Source: Streptomyces changanensis (GTDB taxonomy: Bacteria; Actinomycetota; Actinomycetes; Streptomycetales; Streptomycetaceae). From it: 64,000 bases of DNA. Numbering within the stretch: the stretch's first letter is position 1; every line of letters starts with the position of its first letter. The DNA lies in assembly GCF_024600715.1 (NCBI RefSeq), contig NZ_CP102332.1, forward strand, positions 5,766,001 through 5,830,000. The letters are read 5' to 3'. A model generated the notes under the pieces. That model was not told the DNA's origin, made no database searches, and worked only from the letters and a program-made list of their open reading frames with translations. The position numbers and the translations under genes were made by a program. Of this stretch, positions 26,333-33,962 are shown piece by piece.

Positions 26333-27634
26333 TCAGCCCATGACGTTCGCGACGCCCTTCCGCGCGTTGGCCCATGCCTTGTCGGGCGCCGTGCCCTTGC
26401 GCTCGACCTCGCTCAGCGCGTTGGTGATCTGGTCGGCGACGTTCTTGTCGTGCACGCCGAGGACCTGGACGGGCGCGGCCTTCGCGGCGTCGCCGAAGAT
26501 CCTGCCGATCGGGGCGCCGGAGAAGTACGGGTCCTTCGCGTCGGCGACCTTCGCGATGGCGCCGGTCGACGAGGGGAAGTTGCCCTGCTTGCGGAAGAGC
26601 TTCGCCTGCTGCTCGGGCGCCGTCAGCCACGTGATCAGCTCGTACGCCTCCTTCTTGTGCTGGGCCGCGCGCGGCACGGTCAGGTACGAGCCGCCCCAGT
26701 TGCCCGCGCCGCCGGGGAGCTTGGCGATGTCCCACTTGCCCTTGCCGGCGTCGCCGGCCTGGCCCTTGATGTAGCCGAGCATCCAGGCGGGGCAGGGGAT
26801 GGTCGCGAAGGACCCGGCGGCGAAGGCCTGGTTCCACTGCGGTGACCATTGGTCGAGCTTGGCGCTCAGCCCGGCGTCGGCGGCCTCGGTGGCGGCGTCC
26901 CACGCGGCCTTGACGGCCGGGTTCTCCTCGTAGATCAGCTTCCCGGAGGCGTCGTAATACCGCTCCTCCTCCTGGCCGATCATGATCGTGTAGAGGCTGC
27001 CCACGCTGTCCAGCCAGGCGCTCCCGCGGGGCGCCTTCGCCTTGTACTGCCTGCCGAGCTCCAGGTACCCGTCCCAGGTGGCCCACGCGCGGGCGAGTTC
27101 CTCGCGGTCGGTGGGCAGACCGGCCTCGGCGAACAGGTCGGTGCGGTAGCACATCGCCTCGGGGCCCACGTCGGTGCCGAGGCCCAGGACGCGGCCGTCC
27201 CTGGTGGTGGCCGCCGACCACTTGGCCTCGGCGAACTGGTCCTTGAGGTCCTTCGCGCCGTACTTGGCCAGGTCCTCGAACTTGTCGGCCTGCTGCTGCG
27301 TGACGGAGGCGATGCGGCCGACCTCGACGCCCTGGACGTCGGCCAGCCCGCCGCCCCCCGCGAGGCGGGTCTGGAGGGACTTCCAGTAGTCCTGCTCGTC
27401 CTCCGTGTCGGTCTGCTTGATCGTCACCCCGGGGTGCAGCTTCTCGTACTCCGCGTACAGCCCGGCCTCCTTGTAGCCGAACGAGCCGAACAGGTCGACG
27501 GTCAGCGTGACCCCGCCGCCGGCGGCGTCGGACGCGCCGTCGGCGCCGGATCCGCAGGCGGCGAGCAGGGTCCCGGTCAGCACGACCGCACCGAGTCGGA
27601 CGGCGGCCCTTCTGGCGGCTCGGGCGATGGGCAT
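26333..27634 (-). CDS. sugar ABC transporter solute-binding lipoprotein, CebE-like
   Basis: A 433-residue extracellular binding protein (SBP family 1). The signal peptide ends in the lipobox LLAACGSG, so it is lipid-anchored. The mature protein shows the expected VTLTVDLFGSFGYKEAGLYAEYEKLHPGV start and WLTAPEQQAKLFRKQGNFPSS region. It should capture oligosaccharide for the two permeases. Next to a GH81 glucanase and a GH1 glucosidase, laminari-oligosaccharides are the likeliest ligand. AGGAGGC precedes the ATG at 27634. The LacI-type operator at 27708 lies 74 bp upstream. Confidence 0.93.
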   Translation of the reverse strand: MPIARAARRAAVRLGAVVLTGTLLAACGSGADGASDAAGGGVTLTVDLFGSFGYKEAGLYAEYEKLHPGVTIKQTDTEDEQDYWKSLQTRLAGGGGLADVQGVEVGRIASVTQQQADKFEDLAKYGAKDLKDQFAEAKWSAATTRDGRVLGLGTDVGPEAMCYRTDLFAEAGLPTDREELARAWATWDGYLELGRQYKAKAPRGSAWLDSVGSLYTIMIGQEEERYYDASGKLIYEENPAVKAAWDAATEAADAGLSAKLDQWSPQWNQAFAAGSFATIPCPAWMLGYIKGQAGDAGKGKWDIAKLPGGAGNWGGSYLTVPRAAQHKKEAYELITWLTAPEQQAKLFRKQGNFPSSTGAIAKVADAKDPYFSGAPIGRIFGDAAKAAPVQVLGVHDKNVADQITNALSEVERKGTAPDKAWANARKGVANVMG

Positions 27635-27707
27635 GGGAAGCCTCCTTGGCTTCGATCGAGCGGGGAACACCCCACGGGAGCGACCACGGGACCGACCACA
27701 GGAACCG

Positions 27708-27721
27708 TGAGAGCGCTCTCA
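27708..27721. promoter_or_regulatory. LacI-type operator TGAGAGCGCTCTCA (transporter side)
   Basis: Perfect 14-bp palindrome, one of three in the locus, just downstream of a possible minus-strand promoter (TTGACG at 27759-27764 with CACGCT at 27735-27740). It resembles the CebR box (TGGGAGCGCTCCCA) with G/C changed to A/T at the third position from each end. Confidence 0.75.
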
Positions 27722-27819
27722 AGAAGGTCCAGGGAGCGTGCCTCGGCGGGCCGTTCCCCGTCAAGACTCGAACGGATAACGGCGGTGCATGGCACCAACT
27801 CGGCCCCACGTTCCGTGTA

Positions 27820-27872
27820 TTGACAGCAATGTTTCAGGAGTTTTACGTTCCAGGCACTTGAGAGCGCTCTCG
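27820..27872 (+). promoter_or_regulatory. GH81 promoter with downstream LacI-type operator
   Basis: TTGACA (27820-27825) and TACGTT (27844-27849) with an 18-bp spacer, in a notably AT-rich patch. The operator TGAGAGCGCTCTCG (27859-27872, one mismatch from the perfect palindrome) begins about three bases after the predicted transcription start, where a bound repressor would block transcription. Confidence 0.7.
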
Positions 27873-27909
27873 GAGCGTCCTCCCGCCGCCCTCACTCGAG
27901 GTGACCCCC

Positions 27910-30678
27910 ATGAGAACCCCCCGCTCAGGCGTCCTCACGCTCGCCGCGGCCCTCGCCGCCGTGGGACTGACCGGCCCGGCCGCCTCCCCCGCGGCCGCCG
28001 CCACGGTCCCGGCCGGCGCGGGCAGCTACTCCGACACCCGGCCACCCGGCACGTCGGGCCCCACCACCAACACGGGCGCCCCCGTCACCCCCAAGCTCAC
28101 CCCCGCCGCGGCCGGCAAGCCGGTCCCGACCAACGACTGGTGGTCGTCCCTCGCCTTCCAGCGCTACGGCGACAACCCGTACTCGACGCCCATGTACGGC
28201 CACCCGCTCACGTACCAGGCCACCGCCGCCGGCCTCGACGTGGGCTACCCGACCACGCCCGCCGTCGTCGGCGACGGCCGCCAGTACGAGTTCGCCCACA
28301 AGCGCGACCTCACCCTCGGCCTGACCGGCCTCAACGCCCCCGACACCCGGGCCGACGCCTGGTCGGACTGGACCGTCACCCCGTACTGGTCCGACGGCAC
28401 GCGCACCCTGCGCACCACCATCGGCCACGGCCTGCCCTTCGTGTACGCCAAGGGCAGCGGCGGCAGCGCCAGCGTCACCACCGCCGCCCCGCCCACGGTC
28501 TTCGCCGACCAGGGCCACGTCCTCGGCATCACCGTCAACGGCCACCACTACGCCCTCTTCGCCCCCACCGGCAGCGACTGGACGGTCTCCGGCTCCTCCC
28601 TCACGGCCGGTCTGGGCGGCAAGGACTACTTCTCGCTCGCCGTCCTGCCGTCCACGGACGCCCTGGCCGCCTTCCGCAAGTACGCCTACAGCTTCGTCAC
28701 CGGCTCCCAGGCCACCTGGAGCTCCGCCGGCGGCACCGTACGCGCCACCTACACCCTCACCACCCAGCCCCAGGAGGGCACGGAGACCGGCACCCTCCAG
28801 GCCCTCTACCGCCACCAGTGGCTGCACACCGCCGACCCCCTCACGGCGTACACGTATGTCTCGCCGCGCGGCACGATGAAGGTCCGCGAGTCCCGCACCT
28901 TCACCACCGCCCAGCGCGCCGCGGCCGTCCTGCCCGCCCTGCCCCGGGCCTCCGGCACCGACCCGGCCCGGCTGCGCGGTTACCTCGCCGAGGTGGTGAA
29001 CGCCCCCGACCCGTTCTCCGGCGCCACCGACACCTACTGGACCGGCAAGGCCCTCGGCCGGCTCGCCCAGCTCGTCCCCGTCGCCGAGCAGATCGGTGAG
29101 ACGGCGACCCGCGACCGGCTGGTCGGCCTGCTCAAGGGCCGGCTCCAGGAGTGGTTCACCGCGGGTGGCCCGAGCGAGTTCTCCTACGACCGGACGTGGA
29201 AGACCCTCACCGGCTACCCGGCCTCCTACGGCAGCGACACCGAGCTCAACGACCACCACTTCCACTACTCGTACTACGTCTACGCCGCGGCGATCGTCGC
29301 CCAGTACGACCCGTCCTGGGCCGCCGACCCGGCGTGGGGCACCATGGTGAAGACCCTCGTCCGGGACGCCGCCAACCCCAGCCGCACCGACGCCGCCTTC
29401 CCCTTCCTGCGCGGCTTCGACGTGTACGCCGGGCACAGCTGGGCCTCCGGCCACCAGGGCTTCGCGGCCGGCAACAACCAGGAGTCGTCGTCGGAGTCCA
29501 CCAACCTCAGCGCCGGCCTCGTCCTGTGGGGCGCGGCCACCGGTGACACGGCCCTGCGCGACCTGGGCACCTTCCTGCTGACCACCGAGTCCGAGGCCAT
29601 CGCCCAGTACTGGTTCGACGCCGACCAGCAGGTCTTCCCGGCCTCCTTCGGCCACGACACGGCCGGCATGGTGTGGGGGAGCGGCGCCGCCTACTCCACC
29701 TGGTGGACCGCCAACCCCGAGGAGATCCACGGCATCAACGTCCTCCCCGTGACCGGCGGCTCCCTCCACCTCGCCGCCCGCAAGGACGCCATCCGCCGCA
29801 ACATCGCCGAGATGGAGCGCGAGAACGGCGGCCAGGCCGTCGAGTGGCGCGACATCCTGTGGGAGTTCCAGTCGCTCGCCGACCCGGCGGCCGCCAAGGC
29901 CAAGTGGGACGCGCAGCACGCCGGGTACACCCCGGAGCAGGGCGAGTCGAAGGCGCACACGTACCACTGGCTCACGACCCTCGACACCCTGGGCGCGCCG
30001 GACGCCACGGTGGCGGGCGACCTGCCCACCTCGGCCGTCTTCACCAAGGGCGCCGTTCGTACCTACGCCGCCCACAACCACGGCTCGACGGCCCGGACGG
30101 TCACCTTCTCGGACGGCGCGAAGCTCACCGTCCCGGCCCGCTCCACCGCCACCGGCACCGGCACCGATCCCGGCGGCCCGGGCGAACCGGGGCCGTCCAC
30201 CGGCGACACCTTCCAGCTGCGCACCGGCGGCACGCTGACCACCGCGACGGGGGCGCAGGCCGGCGCCGACACCATCGCCTCGGCCGGCGGCGCCAACCAC
30301 GACGGCACCCCGCACCGGCCGCTCGTCTACGAGGCCAAGGGTGTCAACGGCACCCTGCGGCCCGGCGCCGCGACGGCCTTCCGCCTCCAGGTCGACGCCG
30401 GCACGGCCGTCGGCCTCGGACAGCAGGCCCGCGTGAGCTACGACCTCACCGGCGACGGCACCGTCGACCGCACGGAGACGTACCACTACTTCGCGACGGA
30501 CCCGGTGACCGGCTGGGAGGAGTACACCCAGGGGAGCGGACCGAAGGCGGTGACCGGAACGCTCGGCGACCTCCGCGACGGCACCGTTCGGCTGGAGGTG
30601 TGGCACGCCATCGGCACCTCCACGGCGCGCCTCCAGACGGGCACGGACCGGTCGGTGCTGGTCATCCCGTATACGTAG
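27910..30678 (+). CDS. secreted GH81 endo-1,3-beta-glucanase
   Basis: A 922-residue exported laminarinase. An Ala-rich signal peptide (VLTLAAALAAVGLTGPAASPAAAA) is followed by the GH81 catalytic region, about residues 45-700. Landmarks are PVPTNDWWSSLAFQRYGDNPYSTPMYGHPL, ELNDHHFHYSYYVYAAAIV, and SWASGHQGFAAGNNQESSSESTN with the catalytic-site glutamates. A Gly/Pro linker leads to a roughly 165-residue C-terminal beta-rich domain (from DTFQLRTGGTL) of no family I recognise, perhaps glucan-binding. ATG 27910 is preferred because CGAGGTGA lies before it; GTG 27901 is possible. It makes oligosaccharides for the adjacent transporter. Confidence 0.93.
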   Translation: MRTPRSGVLTLAAALAAVGLTGPAASPAAAATVPAGAGSYSDTRPPGTSGPTTNTGAPVTPKLTPAAAGKPVPTNDWWSSLAFQRYGDNPYSTPMYGHPLTYQATAAGLDVGYPTTPAVVGDGRQYEFAHKRDLTLGLTGLNAPDTRADAWSDWTVTPYWSDGTRTLRTTIGHGLPFVYAKGSGGSASVTTAAPPTVFADQGHVLGITVNGHHYALFAPTGSDWTVSGSSLTAGLGGKDYFSLAVLPSTDALAAFRKYAYSFVTGSQATWSSAGGTVRATYTLTTQPQEGTETGTLQALYRHQWLHTADPLTAYTYVSPRGTMKVRESRTFTTAQRAAAVLPALPRASGTDPARLRGYLAEVVNAPDPFSGATDTYWTGKALGRLAQLVPVAEQIGETATRDRLVGLLKGRLQEWFTAGGPSEFSYDRTWKTLTGYPASYGSDTELNDHHFHYSYYVYAAAIVAQYDPSWAADPAWGTMVKTLVRDAANPSRTDAAFPFLRGFDVYAGHSWASGHQGFAAGNNQESSSESTNLSAGLVLWGAATGDTALRDLGTFLLTTESEAIAQYWFDADQQVFPASFGHDTAGMVWGSGAAYSTWWTANPEEIHGINVLPVTGGSLHLAARKDAIRRNIAEMERENGGQAVEWRDILWEFQSLADPAAAKAKWDAQHAGYTPEQGESKAHTYHWLTTLDTLGAPDATVAGDLPTSAVFTKGAVRTYAAHNHGSTARTVTFSDGAKLTVPARSTATGTGTDPGGPGEPGPSTGDTFQLRTGGTLTTATGAQAGADTIASAGGANHDGTPHRPLVYEAKGVNGTLRPGAATAFRLQVDAGTAVGLGQQARVSYDLTGDGTVDRTETYHYFATDPVTGWEEYTQGSGPKAVTGTLGDLRDGTVRLEVWHAIGTSTARLQTGTDRSVLVIPYT

Positions 30679-30694
30679 GGGGCGTCCCGCACGT

Positions 30695-30748
30695 GGGGGG
30701 TGTCGTGCCGACCGTTCCGGGCTCCCGGCGTCCGGCAGAACACCCCCC
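30695..30748. terminator. bidirectional terminator between GH81 and LacI genes
   Basis: GGGGGGTGT pairs with ACACCCCCC at the base, continued by TGCCG with CGGCA and an inner CCGGG/CCCGG helix. It sits between two convergent stop codons. Confidence 0.65.
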
Positions 30749-30753
30749 GGCGT

Positions 30754-31803
30754 TCACGCGGAGGCCCGGCGGACCAGCTCCGTCGGCGTGATCACCGAGC
30801 CCGGGGCGGCGTCCGTCGCCCCGGGCCCGCCGTCCGGGTGGAGCGCCCGCATCAGCAGCCGCACCATGAGCCGGCCCATCCCCTCGATGTCCTGGCGGAC
30901 CGTCGTCAACGGCGGGTCCGTCGCCGCGGCGACGGACTCCATGTCGTCGAAGCCGACCACCGCCACGTCCTGCGGCACCCGCAGCCCGCGCTCCCGGAGC
31001 ACCCGCAGGGCTCCCGAGGCCATCAGGTCGTTGGCCGCGAACACCGCGTCCAGGTCGGGCCGCCGGTCCAGCAGCCCGGCCATCGCCACGGCGCCGCTGC
31101 CCTCCGTGAAGTCGCCCTGGGCCACCAGACCCGGGTCGGCGTCCAGCAGCACGTCCCGGTACCCGGCGAGCCGGTCCGTCGCCGACGTCTGGTCGCGCGG
31201 CCCCGCGATGTGCGCGATCCGCCGGCGCCCCTGGCCGACCAGGTAGCGCACGGCCTCCCGGGCGCCGCCGCGGTTGTCGGCGTCCACGTACGGCACGGCC
31301 GGCTCCCCGGTGGCCCCCGGCCAGCCGGGCCGGCCGCCGAAGACGGTCGGCACCTGCACCCGGCGGACGATCGCGGGCAGCTCGTCGTCGTCGTGCACGG
31401 AGAAGGCGAGCGCGCCGTCGACGTGGCCGCCGCCCAGGTAGCGGGCGATCCGCTCGTAGTCGCCCGCGCCTTCCACCCAGAGCAGCACGAGCTGCGAGTC
31501 GTGCGCCGTCAGCTCGCGGCTGATGCCGCGCACCTGCTGCTCGAAGAACGGGTCGGAGAAGATCCGGAACTCCGGCTCGGCGATGATCACCGCCACGGCG
31601 CCGTTGCGCCGGGTCACCAGCGTCCGCGCCGCGTGGTTGGGGATGTACCCGAGCTCCTCGACGGCCCGGCGCACCCGGTCCACCAGCGGCCGGCGCACCC
31701 CCGCCCCGCCGTTGACGACGCGGGACACCGTCGCCCGGGAGACACCGGCGCGGGCCGCGACGGCTTCGAGCGTGGGACGGGCCCCGGGGGTCGGATCGGG
31801 CAC
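30754..31803 (-). CDS. LacI-family repressor of the beta-1,3-glucan locus
   Basis: A 349-residue LacI/GalR regulator. The helix-turn-helix and hinge read PTLEAVAARAGVSRATVSRVVNGGAGVRRPLVDRVRRAVEELGYIPNHAARTLV, followed by a periplasmic-binding-like sugar domain (AVAVIIAEPEFRIFSDPFF... VAVVGFDDMESVAAATDPPLTTVRQD). The GTG at 31803 is chosen for the GAGGAG six bases upstream. It most resembles CebR/CelR-type regulators that respond to beta-glucan oligosaccharides. Its own promoter contains the same 14-bp operator as the transporter and GH81 promoters, so autoregulation plus control of the locus is inferred. Confidence 0.93.
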   Translation of the reverse strand: MPDPTPGARPTLEAVAARAGVSRATVSRVVNGGAGVRRPLVDRVRRAVEELGYIPNHAARTLVTRRNGAVAVIIAEPEFRIFSDPFFEQQVRGISRELTAHDSQLVLLWVEGAGDYERIARYLGGGHVDGALAFSVHDDDELPAIVRRVQVPTVFGGRPGWPGATGEPAVPYVDADNRGGAREAVRYLVGQGRRRIAHIAGPRDQTSATDRLAGYRDVLLDADPGLVAQGDFTEGSGAVAMAGLLDRRPDLDAVFAANDLMASGALRVLRERGLRVPQDVAVVGFDDMESVAAATDPPLTTVRQDIEGMGRLMVRLLMRALHPDGGPGATDAAPGSVITPTELVRRASA

Positions 31804-31844
31804 AGCGGACTCCTCGGGGCGGTGCGACGCGGCGTACACCGGTC

Positions 31845-31897
31845 AGAATATCCGGTGACCAAGGACGTGAGAGCGCTCTCACCCCCTTGGTCACCGG
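31845..31897 (-). promoter_or_regulatory. LacI gene promoter within a 46-bp palindrome
   Basis: The perfect operator TGAGAGCGCTCTCA (31868-31881) is nested between perfect 13-base arms, CCGGTGACCAAGG (31852-31864) and CCTTGGTCACCGG (31885-31897), all sharing one centre. On the minus strand TATTCT (31845-31850) is a good -10, placing the operator over the -35 region. The outer arms may bind a second protein or extend the repressor contact. Confidence 0.75.
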
Positions 31898-32213
31898 GGC
31901 CCGGCCGGCGCGGCGGGCCGAGGCCCCGGCCCGGATGTCGGATCGGCACGTCGACCCGCACCCGCCGGACGGCGACGGAGGGGCCGTGGTGGGTCGCCCC
32001 CGCAGGGGTTGGCGGCGTCAGCGGGGTGACTTCCGCGGTACCCGAGGCCGCCGACCCCGAGGAGGTGACCCACCGCGGCCCCGACCCCACCCACCGGCCG
32101 GCGCCCCGTGACGTGCCGCGGCAGGCAGCGACGCGCGAACGGCCCCACCGGACCCGGGCGCCGCGCGCGACGCCGCAGCCGCCCCACGCCGCACCGCGCG
32201 TCCGCGAGAGCTG
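31898..32213. other. GC-rich intergenic region, no gene seen
   Basis: About 316 bp between the LacI promoter and the end of the M1 peptidase gene. Open frames here are only those expected from extreme GC content; no motif or RBS-supported start was found. Confidence 0.5.
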
Positions 32214-33761
32214 TCAGTGGCGGTGACCCCCCTCGTGGACCGGGTGGCCGGTGTCGTGCACGGTGTTCGTCGCGGCGATCTTCGCCCACGACTTCGGGGG
32301 CGCCGCGGGCGCCGGGTCCGCCACGGCCGGCGCCGCCGACCGCGCGGCCGTCCGGTCCCCGGTGGCGGCCGGGGCCTGCGGCTTCGACGGCTGGTACAGC
32401 CAGGTGTCGAAGAGGGCGCCGAGCCGCTTGCCGGAGATCCGCTCCGCGTAGGCGACGAAGTCGGCGACCTCCGCGTTGCCGTAGGCCCGCTCGGTCGGCC
32501 AGCCCTTCAGGATCCGGAAGAAGTCCTCGTCACCGATCTCGTTCCGCAGCGCCTGGAGGGCCAGGGCGCCCCGGTCGTAGACGGCCACGTGGAACTGGTC
32601 GTCCGGTCCCGGGTCGCCCGGCTTGACCGTCCAGAACGGGTCGTCGGCCGGACGGGAGGCGTACACCCAGTCCGCCAGCTCCTGCGCGGTGCCCTCGCCC
32701 TCCTTCTCGGACCAGAGCCACTGGCTGTACCGGGCGAAGCCCTCGTTGATCCAGATGTCCTTCCACCCCTCGACGGACACGCTGTCGCCGTACCACTGGT
32801 GGGCCAGCTCGTGGACGACCACCGAGACGTTGGAGCCGCTCGCGAACTGGCGCGGGCTGTAGAAGGGCCGGGTCTGCGTCTCCAGCGCGTACCCGCTGCG
32901 CACGTTGGGGACGTACCCGCCGAGGGCGTTGAACGGGTACGGGCCGAAGACCTCCTCCAGCCACTCCGCGACCTCCGCCGTGCGCTCCAGGCTGGCCCGG
33001 GCGGCGCCCGCGTTCGCCCCGAGGTCCTTGCTGTAGGCGTTGAGGACGGGCAGGCCGCCGGCGGTGGTGTCGGTCGTGATGTCGAACCTGCCGACCGCGA
33101 GGGTGGCCAGGTAGGTCGCCTGCGGCTTGTCGGAGCGCCAGTTGAAGCGCGTCCAGCCGAGCCGCGAGCTCTGCGACTGGAGCACGCCGTTGCTGATCGC
33201 CTGCGTGCCGTCCGGGACGGAGACCGAGACGTCGAAGGTGGCCTTGTCGAGCGGGTGGTCGTTGGACGGGAACCACCACGCGGCGGAGTCCGGCTCCTGC
33301 GCGGCGACCCCGCCGTCCGGGGTGCGGTGCCAGGCGGTCCATCCGCCGATCTTCACCTCGGACGGCTTGCCGGAGTACCGCACGACGACCGAAACCGGTC
33401 GGTTCCTCGGCAGCGGCGAGGCGGGGGTGACCTCCAGCTCCTGGGCACCCGACGTCCGGAACTCCGCCTTGCGGCCGTTGACCCGCACCTCGTGCGTCGT
33501 CAGGCCGAGGTCGAGGTTGAAGCGCGACAGGTCCTGCGTCGGGGTGGCGATGAGCGTCGCCGTCCCCTCCAGCAGGTCCGTCGCCGGCTGGTACTTGAGC
33601 CGCAGGTCGTAGTGGCCGACGTCGTATCCGCCGTTGCCGCTGGCCGGGTAGTAGGGATCGCCGATGCCCGGTGCCCCCGGCTGGAAGTTCGCGGCCGACG
33701 CCGGGATCGCCAGCATCAGGGAGGCCGCGATCGCGCCCGGGACGATCAGTCTGCGGTGCAC
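32214..33761 (-). CDS. secreted M1 family zinc metallopeptidase
   Basis: A 515-residue exported aminopeptidase-like enzyme. The signal peptide is MHRRLIVPGAIAASLMLAIPASAA. The N-terminal beta domain leads to the gluzincin site H317-E318-L-A-H321 with the third ligand Glu340 in WINEGFARY. The usual GxMEN exopeptidase motif is replaced by GYALETQ, as in compact actinobacterial M1 enzymes. A Pro/Ala-rich C-terminal tail ends in a His-rich HDTGHPVHEGGHRH. It lacks the large C-terminal helical domain of PepN. GTG start with GGAGGG nine bases upstream. Confidence 0.92.
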   Translation of the reverse strand: MHRRLIVPGAIAASLMLAIPASAANFQPGAPGIGDPYYPASGNGGYDVGHYDLRLKYQPATDLLEGTATLIATPTQDLSRFNLDLGLTTHEVRVNGRKAEFRTSGAQELEVTPASPLPRNRPVSVVVRYSGKPSEVKIGGWTAWHRTPDGGVAAQEPDSAAWWFPSNDHPLDKATFDVSVSVPDGTQAISNGVLQSQSSRLGWTRFNWRSDKPQATYLATLAVGRFDITTDTTAGGLPVLNAYSKDLGANAGAARASLERTAEVAEWLEEVFGPYPFNALGGYVPNVRSGYALETQTRPFYSPRQFASGSNVSVVVHELAHQWYGDSVSVEGWKDIWINEGFARYSQWLWSEKEGEGTAQELADWVYASRPADDPFWTVKPGDPGPDDQFHVAVYDRGALALQALRNEIGDEDFFRILKGWPTERAYGNAEVADFVAYAERISGKRLGALFDTWLYQPSKPQAPAATGDRTAARSAAPAVADPAPAAPPKSWAKIAATNTVHDTGHPVHEGGHRH

Positions 33762-33793
33762 GTAAGACCCTCCAAGTCGTAGAACGATCTGAT

Positions 33794-33814
33794 GAGCTGA
33801 ACGCTATTCAGCTC
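33794..33814. promoter_or_regulatory. perfect inverted repeat upstream of the M1 peptidase gene
   Basis: GAGCTGAA-N5-TTCAGCTC, eight-base perfect arms, 33 bp before the M1 start codon. Either an operator or a 5'-UTR hairpin; no matching second copy was noticed in the window. Confidence 0.5.
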
Positions 33815-33950
33815 CGCGGTCGCAGTCATGTCCATGGCCCCCGCCGTCACACGATCGCCATCCGGCCGACATGAGCCCCCCGCACCCGCTGTGTCCCCTT
33901 GGTCGCCGAACGCCCCCTATCGCCCTCTTCTGTGCGGGAGTTGACGGCAG

Positions 33951-33956
33951 TACCGT
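33951..33956 (+). promoter_or_regulatory. -10 hexamer TACCGT, leaderless-type promoter of the S15 peptidase gene
   Basis: TACCGT ends six bases before the ATG at 33963, the same arrangement as at 375-387. A poor -35 (TTCTGT, 33928-33933) lies 17 bp upstream. There is no RBS. Confidence 0.45.
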
Positions 33957-33962
33957 CCGCCC

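Noticed and set aside
32108..32626. possible plus-strand gene upstream of the M1 peptidase end
   Set aside because: Arg/Pro/Ser-rich translation overlapping the end of a clear minus-strand gene; no RBS or motif.
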